64,000 nucleotides of DNA, taken from positions 3,906,001-3,970,000 of the forward strand of contig NW_027478167.1 in assembly GCF_051020975.1 (NCBI RefSeq), given 5' to 3'. The notes under the pieces are model-generated. The model had not been told where the DNA came from and did no database searches. It saw only the letters and a list, made by a program, of their open reading frames with translations. This document shows positions 1 to 12,753 of this stretch, piece after piece (within the stretch, counting starts at the first letter, position 1; every line of letters starts with the position of its first letter). The position numbers and the translations under genes were made by a program. The stretch comes from Osmia lignaria lignaria (lineage: Eukaryota > Arthropoda > Insecta > Hymenoptera > Megachilidae).

Positions 1-89
1 TATCATAGAACATAAATAGTAGGAATCTCAATTTCCTACAAAAAAGATCTCTTAATATTTTGCCATAGCTCGCTTCGTTTCCGAGATAT
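1..89 (+). repeat. Partial monomer at left window edge
   Basis: This is the last 89 bases of a monomer cut by the window start. It begins tatcatagaacataaatag and carries the aggaatctcaatttcc variant that precedes type-a monomers at 2022, 7494 and 9426. The type (f) of the cut copy is therefore predictable: the array to the left should continue with e, d, c in reverse order if the 7404-bp repeat holds. Confidence 0.9.
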
Positions 90-2021
90 ATGCAGATTTA
101 TCTCAAGGGAAGGGGCCTGCCGGACATATTTCGAGATATTTCTTCTTCTTGTTGTTCTTCTTCTGCACAGCTAAGCTGGAAGTGGCATTCGCAGCTCGCA
201 ATAGTGCAGAGTTATCTCAAAGAAAGGGGCCACGGTGTTTCTGTATCTCTATTATGTTGGTGCGGCTTCGGAACTTTTAAATATCTTGATATATCTCGAC
301 AATTACGCATCTGATCAAAAAATATCATACAACATAAAAAGTAGGAAACTTAATTCTCTACAAAAAAGGTCTCTTAACATTTTGCCATAGCTCGCTTCGT
401 TTCCGAGATATTTGCAGATTTATCTCAAGGGAAGTGGCCTGACGGACAGATTTCGAGATATTTCTTCTTCTTGTTGTTCTTCTTCTGCACAGCTAAGCTG
501 GAAGTGGCATTTGCAGCTCGCAATAGTGCAGAGTTATCGCAAAGGAAGAGGCCACGGTGTTTCTGTACCTCTATTATGTTGGTGCAGCTTCGGAACTTTT
601 AAATATCTTGATATATCTCGAGAACTACGCATCTGATCAAAAAATATCATAGAAGATAAAAAGTAGGAAACTGAATTCTCTACAAAAAAGGTCTCTTCAC
701 ATTTTGCCATAGCTCGCTTCGCTTCCGAGATATATGCAGATTTATCTCAAGGGAAGGGGCCTGACGGACATATTTCGAGATATTTCTTCTTCTTGTTGTT
801 CTTCTTCTGCACAGCTAAGCTGGAAGTGGCATTTGCAGCTCGCAATAGTGCAGAGTTATCTCAAAGAAAGGGGCCACGGTGTTTCTGTATCTCTATTATG
901 TTGGTGCGGCTTCGGAACTTTTAAATATCTTGATATATCTCGACAATTACGCATCTGATCAAAAAATATCATACAACATAAAAAGTAGGAAACTTAATTC
1001 TCTACAAAAAAGGTCTCTTAACATTTTGCCATAGCTCGCTTCGTTTCCGAGATATTTGCAGATTTATCTCAAGGGAAGTGGCCTGACGGACATATTTCGA
1101 GATATTTCTTCTTCTTGTTGTTCTTCTTCTGCACAGCTAAGCTGGAAGTGGCATTTGCAGCTCGCAATAGTGCAGAGTTATCGCAAAGGAAGAGGCCACG
1201 GTGTTTCTGTACCTCTATTATGTTGGTGCAGCTTCGGAACTTTTAAATATCTTGATATATCTCGAGAACTACGGATCTGATCAAAAAATATCATAGAAGA
1301 TAAAAAGTAGGAAACTGAATTCTCTACAAAAAAGGTCTCTTAACATTTTGCCATAGCTCGCTTCGTTTCCGAGGTATATGCAGATTTATCTCAAGGGAAG
1401 GGGCCTGACGGACATATTTCGAGATATTTCTTCTTCTTGTTGTTCTTCTTCTGCACAGCTAAGCTGGAAGTGGCATTTGCAGATCGCAATAGTGCAGAGT
1501 TATCTCAAAGAAAGGGGCCACGGTGTTTCTGTATCTCTATTATGTTGGTGCGGCTTCGGAACTTTTAAATATCTCGATATATCTCGAAAACTACGCATCT
1601 GATCAAAAAATATCATAGAACATAAATAGTAGGAAACTTAATTTCCTACAAAAAAGGTCTCTCAACGTTTTGCCATAGCTCGCATTGTTTCCGAGATATT
1701 TGCAGATTCAGCTCAAAGGATCGGGCCTGACGGACATATTTCGAGATATTTCTTCTTCTTGTTGTTCTTCGTCTGCACAGCTAAACTGGAAGTGGCAATT
1801 CCAGCTCGCAATAGTGCAGAGTTATCTCGCAGAAAGGGGCCACGCTGTTTCTGTATCTCTATTATGTTGGTGCGGCTTCGGAACTTTTAAATATCTTGAT
1901 ATATCTCGAGAACTACGCATCTGATCAAAAAATATCATAGAACATAAATAGTAGGAATCTCAATTTCCTACAAAAAAGATCTCTTAATATTTTGCCATAG
2001 CTCGCTTCGTTTCCGAGATAT
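90..2021 (+). repeat. Nested six-monomer unit (1932 bp), types a-f
   Basis: Six monomers start at 90, 412, 734, 1056, 1378 and 1700. Diagnostic features are: a, ggggcctgccgg with gcattcgcag; b, ctgacggacagattt with tatcgcaaagg; c, cttcacattttg and cttcgcttcc; d, like b but with gacatattt and ctacggatctg; e, tccgaggtatatg and tgcagatcgc; f, gattcagctcaaagg, ggcaattccag and ccacgctg. Types a and b follow again at 2022 and 2344. Confidence 0.88.
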
Positions 2022-5000
2022 ATGCAGATTTATCTCAAGGGAAGGGGCCTGCCGGACATATTTCGAGATATTTCTTCTTCTTGTTGTTCTTCTTCTGCAC
2101 AGCTAAGCTGGAAGTGGCATTCGCAGCTCGCAATAGTGCAGAGTTATCTCAAAGAAAGGGGCCACGGTGTTTCTGTATCTCTATTATGTTGGTGCGGCTT
2201 CGGAACTTTTAAATATCTTGATATATCTCGACAATTACGCATCTGATCAAAAAATATCATACAACATAAAAAGTAGGAAACTTAATTCTCTACAAAAAAG
2301 GTCTCTTAACATTTTGCCATAGCTCGCTTCGTTTCCGAGATATTTGCAGATTTATCTCAAGGGAAGTGGCCTGACGGACAGATTTCGAGATATTTCTTCT
2401 TCTTGTTGTTCTTCTTCTGCACAGCTAAGCTGGAAGTGGCATTTGCAGCTCGCAATAGTGCAGAGTTATCGCAAAGGAAGAGGCCACGGTGTTTCTGTAC
2501 CTCTATTATGTTGGTGCAGCTTCGGAACTTTTAAATATCTTGATATATCTCGAGAACTACGCATCTGATCAAAAAATATCATAGAAGATAAAAAGTAGGA
2601 AACTGAATTCTCTACAAAAAAGGTCTCTTAACATTTTGCCATAGCTCGCTTCGTTTCCGAGATATATGCAGATTTATCTCAAGGGAAGGGGCCGGCCGGA
2701 CATATTTCGAGATATTTCTTCTTCTTGTTGTTCTTCTTCTGCACAGCTAAGCTGGAAGTGGCATTCGCAGCTCGCAATAGTGCAGAGTTATCTCAAAGAA
2801 AGGGGCCACGGTGTTTCTGTATCTCTATTATGTTGGTGCGGCTTCGGAACTTTTAAATATCTTGATATATCTCGACAATTACGCATCTGATCAAAAAATA
2901 TCATACAACATAAAAAGTAGGAAACTTAATTCTCTACAAAAAAGGTCTCTTAACATTTTGCCATAGCTCGCTTCGTTTCCGAGATATTTGCAGATTTATC
3001 TCAAGGGAAGTGGCCTGACGGACATATTTCGAGATATTTCTTCTTCTTGTTGTTCTTCTTCTGCACAGCTAAGCTGGAAGTGGCATTTGCAGCTCGCAAT
3101 AGTGCAGAGTTATCGCAAAGGAAGAGGCCACGGTGTTTCTGTACCTCTATTATGTTGGTGCAGCTTCGGAACTTTTAAATATTTGATATATCTCGAGAAC
3201 TACGCATCTGATCAAAAAATATCATAGAAGATAAAAAGTAGGAAACTGAATTCTCTACAAAAAAGGTCTCTTAACATTTTGCCATAGCTCGCTTCGCTTC
3301 CGAGATATATGCAGATTTATCTCAAGGGAAGGGGCCTGACGGACATATTTCGAGATATTTCTTCTTCTTGTTGTTCTTCTTCTGCACAGCTAAGCTGGAA
3401 GTGGCATTTGCAGCTCGCAATAGTGCAGAGTTATCTCAAAGAAAGGGGCCTCGGTGTTTCTGTATCTCTATTATGTTGGTGCGGCTTCGGAACTTTTAAA
3501 TATCTCGATATATCTCGAAAACTACGCTTCTGATCAAAAAATATCATAGAACATAAATTGTAGGAAACATAATTCTCTACAAAAAAGGTCCCTTAACATT
3601 TTGCCATAGCTCGTTTCGTTTCCGAGATATTTGCAGATATATCTCAAGGGAAGGGGCCTGACGGACATATTTCGAGATATTTCTTCTTCTTGTTGTTATT
3701 CTTCTGCACAGCTAAACTGGAAGTGGCGTTACCTGCTCGCAATAGCGCAGAGTTATCTCAAAGAAAGGGGCCACGGTGTTTCTGTGTCTCTTATATGTTG
3801 GTGCGGCTTCGGAACTTTTAAATATCTTGATATATCTCGAGAACTACGCATCTGATCAAAAAATATCATAGAACATAAAAAGTAGGAAACTTAATTCTCT
3901 ACAAAAAAGGTCTCTTAACATTTTGCCATAGCTCGCTTCGTTTCCGAGATATTTGCAGATTTATCTCAAGGGAAGGGGCCTGACGGACATATTTCGAGAT
4001 ATTTCTTCTTCTTGTTGTTCTTCTTCTGCACAGCTAAGCTGGAAGCGGCATTGGCGGCTCGCACTAGTGCAGAGTTATCTCAAAGAAAGGGGCCACGGTG
4101 TTTCTGTATCTCTATTATGTTGGTGCGGCTTCGGAACTTTTAAATATCTTGATATATCTCGAGAACTACGCATCTGATCAAAAAATATCATAGAACATAA
4201 AAAGTAGGAAACTTAATTCTCTACAAAAAAGGTCTCTTAACATTTTGCCATAGCTCGCTTCGTTTCCGAGATATTTGCAGATTTATCACGAGGGAAGGGG
4301 CCTGACGGACATATTTCGAGATATTTCTTCTTCTTGTTGTTCTTCTTCTGTACAGCTAAACTGGAAGTGGCATTTCCAGCTCGCAATAGCGCAGTGTTAT
4401 CTCAAAGAAAGGGGCCACGGTGTTTCTGTATCTTTATTATGTTGTTGCGGCTTCGGAACCTTTAAATATCTCGATATATCTCGAAAACTACGCATCTGAT
4501 CATAAAATATCATAGAACATAAATAGTAGGAAACTTAATTTCCTACAAAAAAGGTCTCCCAACGTTTTGCCATAGCTCGCATTGTTTCCGAGATATTTGC
4601 AGATTCAGCTCAAAGGATCGGGCCTGACGGACATATTTCGAGATATTTCTTCTTCTTGTTGTTCTTCGTCTGCACAGCTAAACTGGAAGTGGCATTTCCA
4701 GCTCGCAATAGTGCAGAGTTATCTCGCAGAAAGGGGCCACGCTGTTTCTGTATCTCTATTATGTTGGTGCGGCTTCGGAACTTTTAAATATCTTGATATA
4801 TCTCGAGAACTACGCATCTGATCAAAAAATATCATAGAACATAAATAGTAGGAATCTTAATTTCCTACAAAAAAGATCTCTTAATATTTTGCCATAGCTC
4901 GCATTGTTTCCGAGATATTTGCAGATTTAGCTCAAGGGAAGGGGCCTGACGGACTTAATCCGAGATATTTCTTGTTCTTGTTGTGCTTCTTCTGCACAGC

Positions 5001-5240
5001 TAAGCTCGAACTGGCATTTGCAGCTCGCAATAGTGCAGAGTTATCTCACAGAAAGGGGCCACGGTGTTTCCGTATCTCTATTATGTTGGTGCGGCTTCGG
5101 AACTTTTAAATATCTTGATATATCTCGAAAACTACCCATCTGATCAAAAAATATCATAGAACCTAAATTGTAGGAAACGTAATTCTCTACAAAAAAGGTC
5201 TCTTATCATTTTGCCATAGCTGGCATCGTTTCCGAGATAT

Positions 5241-5562
5241 TTGCAGATCTAATTCAAGGGAAGGGGCCTGACGGACATATTTCGAGATATTTCTTCTTCT
5301 TGTCGTTCTTCTTCTGCACAGCTAAAGTGGAAGTTACATTTGCAGCTCGCAATAGTGCAGAGTTATCGCAAAGGAAGAGGCCACGGTGTTTCTGTACCTC
5401 TATTATGTTGGTGCAGCTTCGGAACTTTTAAATATCTTGATATATCTCGAGAACTACGCATCTGATCAAAAAATATCATAGAAAATAAAAAGTAGGAAAC
5501 TGAATTCTCTACAAAAAAGGTCTCTTAACATTTTGCCATAGCTCGCTTCGTTTCCGAGATAT
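5241..5562 (+). repeat. Chimeric monomer at the 7404-bp repeat boundary
   Basis: The first half carries gatctaattcaagg, cttgtcgttc and gtggaagttacatttg, exactly as in the monomers at 12645 and 16507. The second half (from about 5350-5367) carries tatcgcaaaggaagagg, gtacctctatt and tgcagcttcgg, as in types b and d. The monomers at 12645 and 16507 continue instead with ctcggaatagtg and tttatgtatcttt. The breakpoint lies between about 5341 and 5367. The 74-codon frame is closed by TAA in gatctaattc. Confidence 0.88.
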
Positions 5563-6205
5563 ATGCAGATTTATCTCAAGGGAAGGGGCCTGACGGACAT
5601 ATTTCGAGATATTTCTTCTTCTTGTTGTTCTTCTTCTGCACAGCTAAGCTGGAAGTGGCATTCGCAGCTCGCAATAGTGCAGAGTTATCTCAAAGAAAGG
5701 GGCCACGGTGTTTCTGTATCTCTATTATGTTGGTGCGGCTTCGGAACTTTTAAATATCTCGATATATCTCGAAAACTACGCTTCTGATCAAAAAATATCA
5801 TACAACATAAAAAGTAGGAAACTTAATTCTCTACAAAAAAGGTCTCTTAACATTTTGCCATAGCTCGCTTCGTTTCCGAGATATTTGCAGATTTATCTCA
5901 AGGGAAGTGGCCTGACGGACATATATCGAGATATTTCTTCTTCTTGTTGTTCTTCTTCTGCACAGCTAAGCTGGAAGTGGCATTTGCAGCTCGCAATAGT
6001 GCAGAGTTATCGCAAAGGAAGAGGCCACGGTGTTTCTGTGTCTCTATTATGTTGGTGCAGCTTCGGAACTTTTAAATATTTGATATATCTCGAGAACTAC
6101 GCATCGGATCAAAAAATATCATAGAAGATAAAAAGTAGGAAACTGAATTCTCTACAAAAAAGGTCTCTTCACATTTTGCCATAGCTCGCTTCGCTTCCGA
6201 GATAT
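5563..6205 (+). repeat. Two monomers unique to the junction between 7404-bp copies
   Basis: These monomers start at 5563 and 5885. The first combines the gcattcgcag variant of type a with a tctcgaaaactacgcttctg end. The second resembles the monomer at 2988, including the 1-bp deletion in aaatatttgat, but has acatatatcgag and gcatcggatc as private changes. They link the chimeric monomer at 5241 to the next c d e f run. Confidence 0.8.
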
Positions 6206-7404
6206 ATGCAGATTTATCTCAAGGGAAGGGGCCTGACGGACATATTTCGAGATATTTCTTCTTCTTGTTGTTCTTCTTCTGCACAGCTAAGCTGGAAGTG
6301 GCATTTGCAGCTCGCAATAGTGCAGAGTTATCTCAAAGAAAGGGGCCACGGTGTTTCTGTATCTCTATTATGTTGGTGCGGCTTCGGAACTTTTAAATAT
6401 CTTGATATATCTCGACAATTACGCATCTGATCAAAAAATATCATACAACATAAAAAGTAGGAAACTTAATTCTCTACAAAAAAGGTCTCTTAACATTTTG
6501 CCATAGCTCGCTTCGTTTCCGAGATATTTGCAGATTTATCTCAAGGGAAGTGGCCTGACGGACATATTTCGAGATATTTCTTCTTCTTGTTGTTCTTCTT
6601 CTGCACAGCTAAGCTGGAAGTGGCATTTGCAGCTCGCAATAGTGCAGAGTTATCGCAAAGGAAGAGGCCACGGTGTTTCTGTACCTCTATTATGTTGGTG
6701 CAGCTTCGGAACTTTTAAATATCTTGATATATCTCGAGAACTACGGATCTGATCAAAAAATATCATAGAAGATAAAAAGTAGGAAACTGAATTCTCTACA
6801 AAAAAGGTCTCTTAACATTTTGCCATAGCTCGCTTCGTTTCCGAGGTATATGCAGATTTATCTCAAGGGAAGGGGCCTGACGGACATATTTGGAGATATT
6901 TCTTCTTCTTGTTGTTCTTCTTCTGCACAGCTAAGCTGGAAGTGGCATTTGCAGATCGCAATAGTGCAGAGTTATCTCAAAGAAAGGGGCCACGGTGTTT
7001 CTGTATCTCTATTATGTTGGTGCGGCTTCGGAACTTTTAAATATCTCGATATATCTCGAAAACTACGCATCTGATCAAAAAATATCATAGAACATAAATA
7101 GTAGGAAACTTAATTTCCTACAAAAAAGGTCTCTCAACGTTTTGCCATAGCTCGCATTGTTTCCGAGATATTTGCAGATTCAGCTCAAAGGATCGGGCCT
7201 GACGGACATATTTCGAGATATTTCTTCTTCTTGTTGTTCTTCGTCTGCACAGCTAAACTGGAAGTGGCAATTCCAGCTCGCAATAGTGCAGAGTTATCTC
7301 GCAGAAAGGGGCCACGCTGTTTCTGTATCTCTATTATGTTGGTGCGGCTTCGGAACTTTTAAATATCTTGATATATCTCGAGAACTACGCATCTGATCAA
7401 AAAA

Positions 7405-10400
7405 TATCATAGAACATAAATAGTAGGAATCTCAATTTCCTACAAAAAAGATCTCTTAATATTTTGCCATAGCTCGCTTCGTTTCCGAGATATATGCAGA
7501 TTTATCTCAAGGGAAGGGGCCTGCCGGACATATTTCGAGATATTTCTTCTTCTTGTTGTTCTTCTTCTGCACAGCTAAGCTGGAAGTGGCATTCGCAGCT
7601 CGCAATAGTGCAGAGTTATCTCAAAGAAAGGGGCCACGGTGTTTCTGTATCTCTATTATGTTGGTGCGGCTTCGGAACTTTTAAATATCTTGATATATCT
7701 CGACAATTACGCATCTGATCAAAAAATATCATACAACATAAAAAGTAGGAAACTTAATTCTCTACAAAAAAGGTCTCTTAACATTTTGCCATAGCTCGCT
7801 TCGTTTCCGAGATATTTGCAGATTTATCTCAAGGGAAGTGGCCTGACGGACAGATTTCGAGATATTTCTTCTTCTTGTTGTTCTTCTTCTGCACAGCTAA
7901 GCTGGAAGTGGCATTTGCAGCTCGCAATAGTGCAGAGTTATCGCAAAGGAAGAGGCCACGGTGTTTCTGTACCTCTATTATGTTGGTGCAGCTTCGGAAC
8001 TTTTAAATATCTTGATATATCTCGAGAACTACGCATCTGATCAAAAAATATCATAGAAGATAAAAAGTAGGAAACTGAATTCTCTACAAAAAAGGTCTCT
8101 TCACATTTTGCCATAGCTCGCTTCGCTTCCGAGATATATGCAGATTTATCTCAAGGGAAGGGGCCTGACGGACATATTTCGAGATATTTCTTCTTCTTGT
8201 TGTTCTTCTTCTGCACAGCTAAGCTGGAAGTGGCATTTGCAGCTCGCAATAGTGCAGAGTTATCTCAAAGAAAGGGGCCACGGTGTTTCTGTATCTCTAT
8301 TATGTTGGTGCGGCTTCGGAACTTTTAAATATCTTGATATATCTCGACAATTACGCATCTGATCAAAAAATATCATACAACATAAAAAGTAGGAAACTTA
8401 ATTCTCTACAAAAAAGGTCTCTTAACATTTTGCCATAGCTCGCTTCGTTTCCGAGATATTTGCAGATTTATCTCAAGGGAAGTGGCCTGACGGACATATT
8501 TCGAGATATTTCTTCTTCTTGTTGTTCTTCTTCTGCACAGCTAAGCTGGAAGTGGCATTTGCAGCTCGCAATAGTGCAGAGTTATCGCAAAGGAAGAGGC
8601 CACGGTGTTTCTGTACCTCTATTATGTTGGTGCAGCTTCGGAACTTTTAAATATCTTGATATATCTCGAGAACTACGGATCTGATCAAAAAATATCATAG
8701 AAGATAAAAAGTAGGAAACTGAATTCTCTACAAAAAAGGTCTCTTAACATTTTGCCATAGCTCGCTTCGTTTCCGAGGTATATGCAGATTTATCTCAAGG
8801 GAAGGGGCCTGACGGACATATTTCGAGATATTTCTTCTTCTTGTTGTTCTTCTTCTGCACAGCTAAGCTGGAAGTGGCATTTGCAGATCGCAATAGTGCA
8901 GAGTTATCTCAAAGAAAGGGGCCACGGTGTTTCTGTATCTCTATTATGTTGGTGCGGCTTCGGAACTTTTAAATATCTCGATATATCTCGAAAACTACGC
9001 ATCTGATCAAAAAATATCATAGAACATAAATAGTAGGAAACTTAATTTCCTACAAAAAAGGTCTCTCAACGTTTTGCCATAGCTCGCATTGTTTCCGAGA
9101 TATTTGCAGATTCAGCTCAAAGGATCGGGCCTGACGGACATATTTCGAGATATTTCTTCTTCTTGTTGTTCTTCGTCTGCACAGCTAAACTGGAAGTGGC
9201 AATTCCAGCTCGCAATAGTGCAGAGTTATCTCGCAGAAAGGGGCCACGCTGTTTCTGTATCTCTATTATGTTGGTGCGGCTTCGGAACTTTTAAATATCT
9301 TGATATATCTCGAGAACTACGCATCTGATCAAAAAATATCATAGAACATAAATAGTAGGAATCTCAATTTCCTACAAAAAAGATCTCTTAATATTTTGCC
9401 ATAGCTCGCTTCGTTTCCGAGATATATGCAGATTTATCTCAAGGGAAGGGGCCTGCCGGACATATTTCGAGATATTTCTTCTTCTTGTTGTTCTTCTTCT
9501 GCACAGCTAAGCTGGAAGTGGCATTCGCAGCTCGCAATAGTGCAGAGTTATCTCAAAGAAAGGGGCCACGGTGTTTCTGTATCTCTATTATGTTGGTGCG
9601 GCTTCGGAACTTTTAAATATCTTGATATATCTCGACAATTACGCATCTGATCAAAAAATATCATACAACATAAAAAGTAGGAAACTTAATTCTCTACAAA
9701 AAAGGTCTCTTAACATTTTGCCATAGCTCGCTTCGTTTCCGAGATATTTGCAGATTTATCTCAAGGGAAGTGGCCTGACGGACAGATTTCGAGATATTTC
9801 TTCTTCTTGTTGTTCTTCTTCTGCACAGCTAAGCTGGAAGTGGCATTTGCAGCTCGCAATAGTGCAGAGTTATCGCAAAGGAAGAGGCCACGGTGTTTCT
9901 GTACCTCTATTATGTTGGTGCAGCTTCGGAACTTTTAAATATCTTGATATATCTCGAGAACTACGCATCTGATCAAAAAATATCATAGAAGATAAAAAGT
10001 AGGAAACTGAATTCTCTACAAAAAAGGTCTCTTAACATTTTGCCATAGCTCGCTTCGTTTCCGAGATATATGCAGATTTATCTCAAGGGAAGGGGCCGGC
10101 CGGACATATTTCGAGATATTTCTTCTTCTTGTTGTTCTTCTTCTGCACAGCTAAGCTGGAAGTGGCATTCGCAGCTCGCAATAGTGCAGAGTTATCTCAA
10201 AGAAAGGGGCCACGGTGTTTCTGTATCTCTATTATGTTGGTGCGGCTTCGGAACTTTTAAATATCTTGATATATCTCGACAATTACGCATCTGATCAAAA
10301 AATATCATACAACATAAAAAGTAGGAAACTTAATTCTCTACAAAAAAGGTCTCTTAACATTTTGCCATAGCTCGCTTCGTTTCCGAGATATTTGCAGATT

Positions 10401-12753
10401 TATCTCAAGGGAAGTGGCCTGACGGACATATTTCGAGATATTTCTTCTTCTTGTTGTTCTTCTTCTGCACAGCTAAGCTGGAAGTGGCATTTGCAGCTCG
10501 CAATAGTGCAGAGTTATCGCAAAGGAAGAGGCCACGGTGTTTCTGTACCTCTATTATGTTGGTGCAGCTTCGGAACTTTTAAATATTTGATATATCTCGA
10601 GAACTACGCATCTGATCAAAAAATATCATAGAAGATAAAAAGTAGGAAACTGAATTCTCTACAAAAAAGGTCTCTTAACATTTTGCCATAGCTCGCTTCG
10701 CTTCCGAGATATATGCAGATTTATCTCAAGGGAAGGGGCCTGACGGACATATTTCGAGATATTTCTTCTTCTTGTTGTTCTTCTTCTGCACAGCTAAGCT
10801 GGAAGTGGCATTTGCAGCTCGCAATAGTGCAGAGTTATCTCAAAGAAAGGGGCCTCGGTGTTTCTGTATCTCTATTATGTTGGTGCGGCTTCGGAACTTT
10901 TAAATATCTCGATATATCTCGAAAACTACGCTTCTGATCAAAAAATATCATAGAACATAAATTGTAGGAAACATAATTCTCTACAAAAAAGGTCCCTTAA
11001 CATTTTGCCATAGCTCGTTTCGTTTCCGAGATATTTGCAGATATATCTCAAGGGAAGGGGCCTGACGGACATATTTCGAGATATTTCTTCTTCTTGTTGT
11101 TATTCTTCTGCACAGCTAAACTGGAAGTGGCGTTACCTGCTCGCAATAGCGCAGAGTTATCTCAAAGAAAGGGGCCACGGTGTTTCTGTGTCTCTTATAT
11201 GTTGGTGCGGCTTCGGAACTTTTAAATATCTTGATATATCTCGAGAACTACGCATCTGATCAAAAAATATCATAGAACATAAAAAGTAGGAAACTTAATT
11301 CTCTACAAAAAAGGTCTCTTAACATTTTGCCATAGCTCGCTTCGTTTCCGAGATATTTGCAGATTTATCTCAAGGGAAGGGGCCTGACGGACATATTTCG
11401 AGATATTTCTTCTTCTTGTTGTTCTTCTTCTGCACAGCTAAGCTGGAAGCGGCATTGGCGGCTCGCACTAGTGCAGAGTTATCTCAAAGAAAGGGGCCAC
11501 GGTGTTTCTGTATCTCTATTATGTTGGTGCGGCTTCGGAACTTTTAAATATCTTGATATATCTCGAGAACTACGCATCTGATCAAAAAATATCATAGAAC
11601 ATAAAAAGTAGGAAACTTAATTCTCTACAAAAAAGGTCTCTTAACATTTTGCCATAGCTCGCTTCGTTTCCGAGATATTTGCAGATTTATCACGAGGGAA
11701 GGGGCCTGACGGACATATTTCGAGATATTTCTTCTTCTTGTTGTTCTTCTTCTGTACAGCTAAACTGGAAGTGGCATTTCCAGCTCGCAATAGCGCAGTG
11801 TTATCTCAAAGAAAGGGGCCACGGTGTTTCTGTATCTTTATTATGTTGTTGCGGCTTCGGAACCTTTAAATATCTCGATATATCTCGAAAACTACGCATC
11901 TGATCATAAAATATCATAGAACATAAATAGTAGGAAACTTAATTTCCTACAAAAAAGGTCTCCCAACGTTTTGCCATAGCTCGCATTGTTTCCGAGATAT
12001 TTGCAGATTCAGCTCAAAGGATCGGGCCTGACGGACATATTTCGAGATATTTCTTCTTCTTGTTGTTCTTCGTCTGCACAGCTAAACTGGAAGTGGCATT
12101 TCCAGCTCGCAATAGTGCAGAGTTATCTCGCAGAAAGGGGCCACGCTGTTTCTGTATCTCTATTATGTTGGTGCGGCTTCGGAACTTTTAAATATCTTGA
12201 TATATCTCGAGAACTACGCATCTGATCAAAAAATATCATAGAACATAAATAGTAGGAATCTTAATTTCCTACAAAAAAGATCTCTTAATATTTTGCCATA
12301 GCTCGCATTGTTTCCGAGATATTTGCAGATTTAGCTCAAGGGAAGGGGCCTGACGGACTTAATCCGAGATATTTCTTGTTCTTGTTGTGCTTCTTCTGCA
12401 CAGCTAAGCTCGAACTGGCATTTGCAGCTCGCAATAGTGCAGAGTTATCTCACAGAAAGGGGCCACGGTGTTTCCGTATCTCTATTATGTTGGTGCGGCT
12501 TCGGAACTTTTAAATATCTTGATATATCTCGAAAACTACCCATCTGATCAAAAAATATCATAGAACCTAAATTGTAGGAAACGTAATTCTCTACAAAAAA
12601 GGTCTCTTATCATTTTGCCATAGCTGGCATCGTTTCCGAGATATTTGCAGATCTAATTCAAGGGAAGGGGCCTGACGGACATATTTCGAGATATTTCTTC
12701 TTCTTGTCGTTCTTCTTCTGCACAGCTAAAGTGGAAGTTACATTTGCAGCTCG
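7405..12753 (+). repeat. 7404-bp higher-order repeat, copy 2
   Basis: This is the partner of 1-5349. It contains types a to f at 7494-9425, a and b again at 9426-10069, then the single types at 10070 (rare ggccggccgg variant), 10392 (with the 1-bp deletion in aaatatttgat), 10713, 11035, 11357, 11679, 12001, 12323 and 12645. Upstream, 6206-7493 holds c d e f, so the unit extends left of this segment and the match to copy 1 is limited only by the window edge. Confidence 0.9.
7494..9425 (+). repeat. Nested six-monomer unit (1932 bp), second full copy
   Basis: The types a-f repeat at 7494, 7816, 8138, 8460, 8782 and 9104. They are preceded by c d e f at 6206, 6528, 6850 and 7172 and followed by a b at 9426 and 9748, giving an unbroken c d e f a b c d e f a b series. 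The e copy at 6850 has a private change (tttggagatat), which separates it from the copies at 1378 and 8782. Confidence 0.88.

Larger units (their letters stand above)
1..5349 (+). repeat. 7404-bp higher-order repeat, copy 1 (truncated at window start)
   Basis: This segment matches 7405-12753 base for base as far as I can read, at a constant offset of 7404 bp (23 monomers minus two 1-bp deletions, at about 3182 and 6079). Monomer order is a b c d e f a b, then eight or more single types (2666 to 5241). The match stops abruptly at 5350 (c) against 12754 (g), inside the monomer that starts at 5241. Confidence 0.9.

Noticed and set aside
90..314. Family of small cysteine-rich proteins, one per monomer
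   Set aside because: Start codons are mostly TTG, 23 copies have internal stops, no signal peptide or domain is visible, and the frame sits in a homogenised tandem array.
4919..5240. A separate repeat family or inserted element in the most diverged monomers (4919, 12323, 13289 types)
   Set aside because: They align with the standard monomer over the full 322 bp and keep all landmarks. They are diverged monomers, not insertions.
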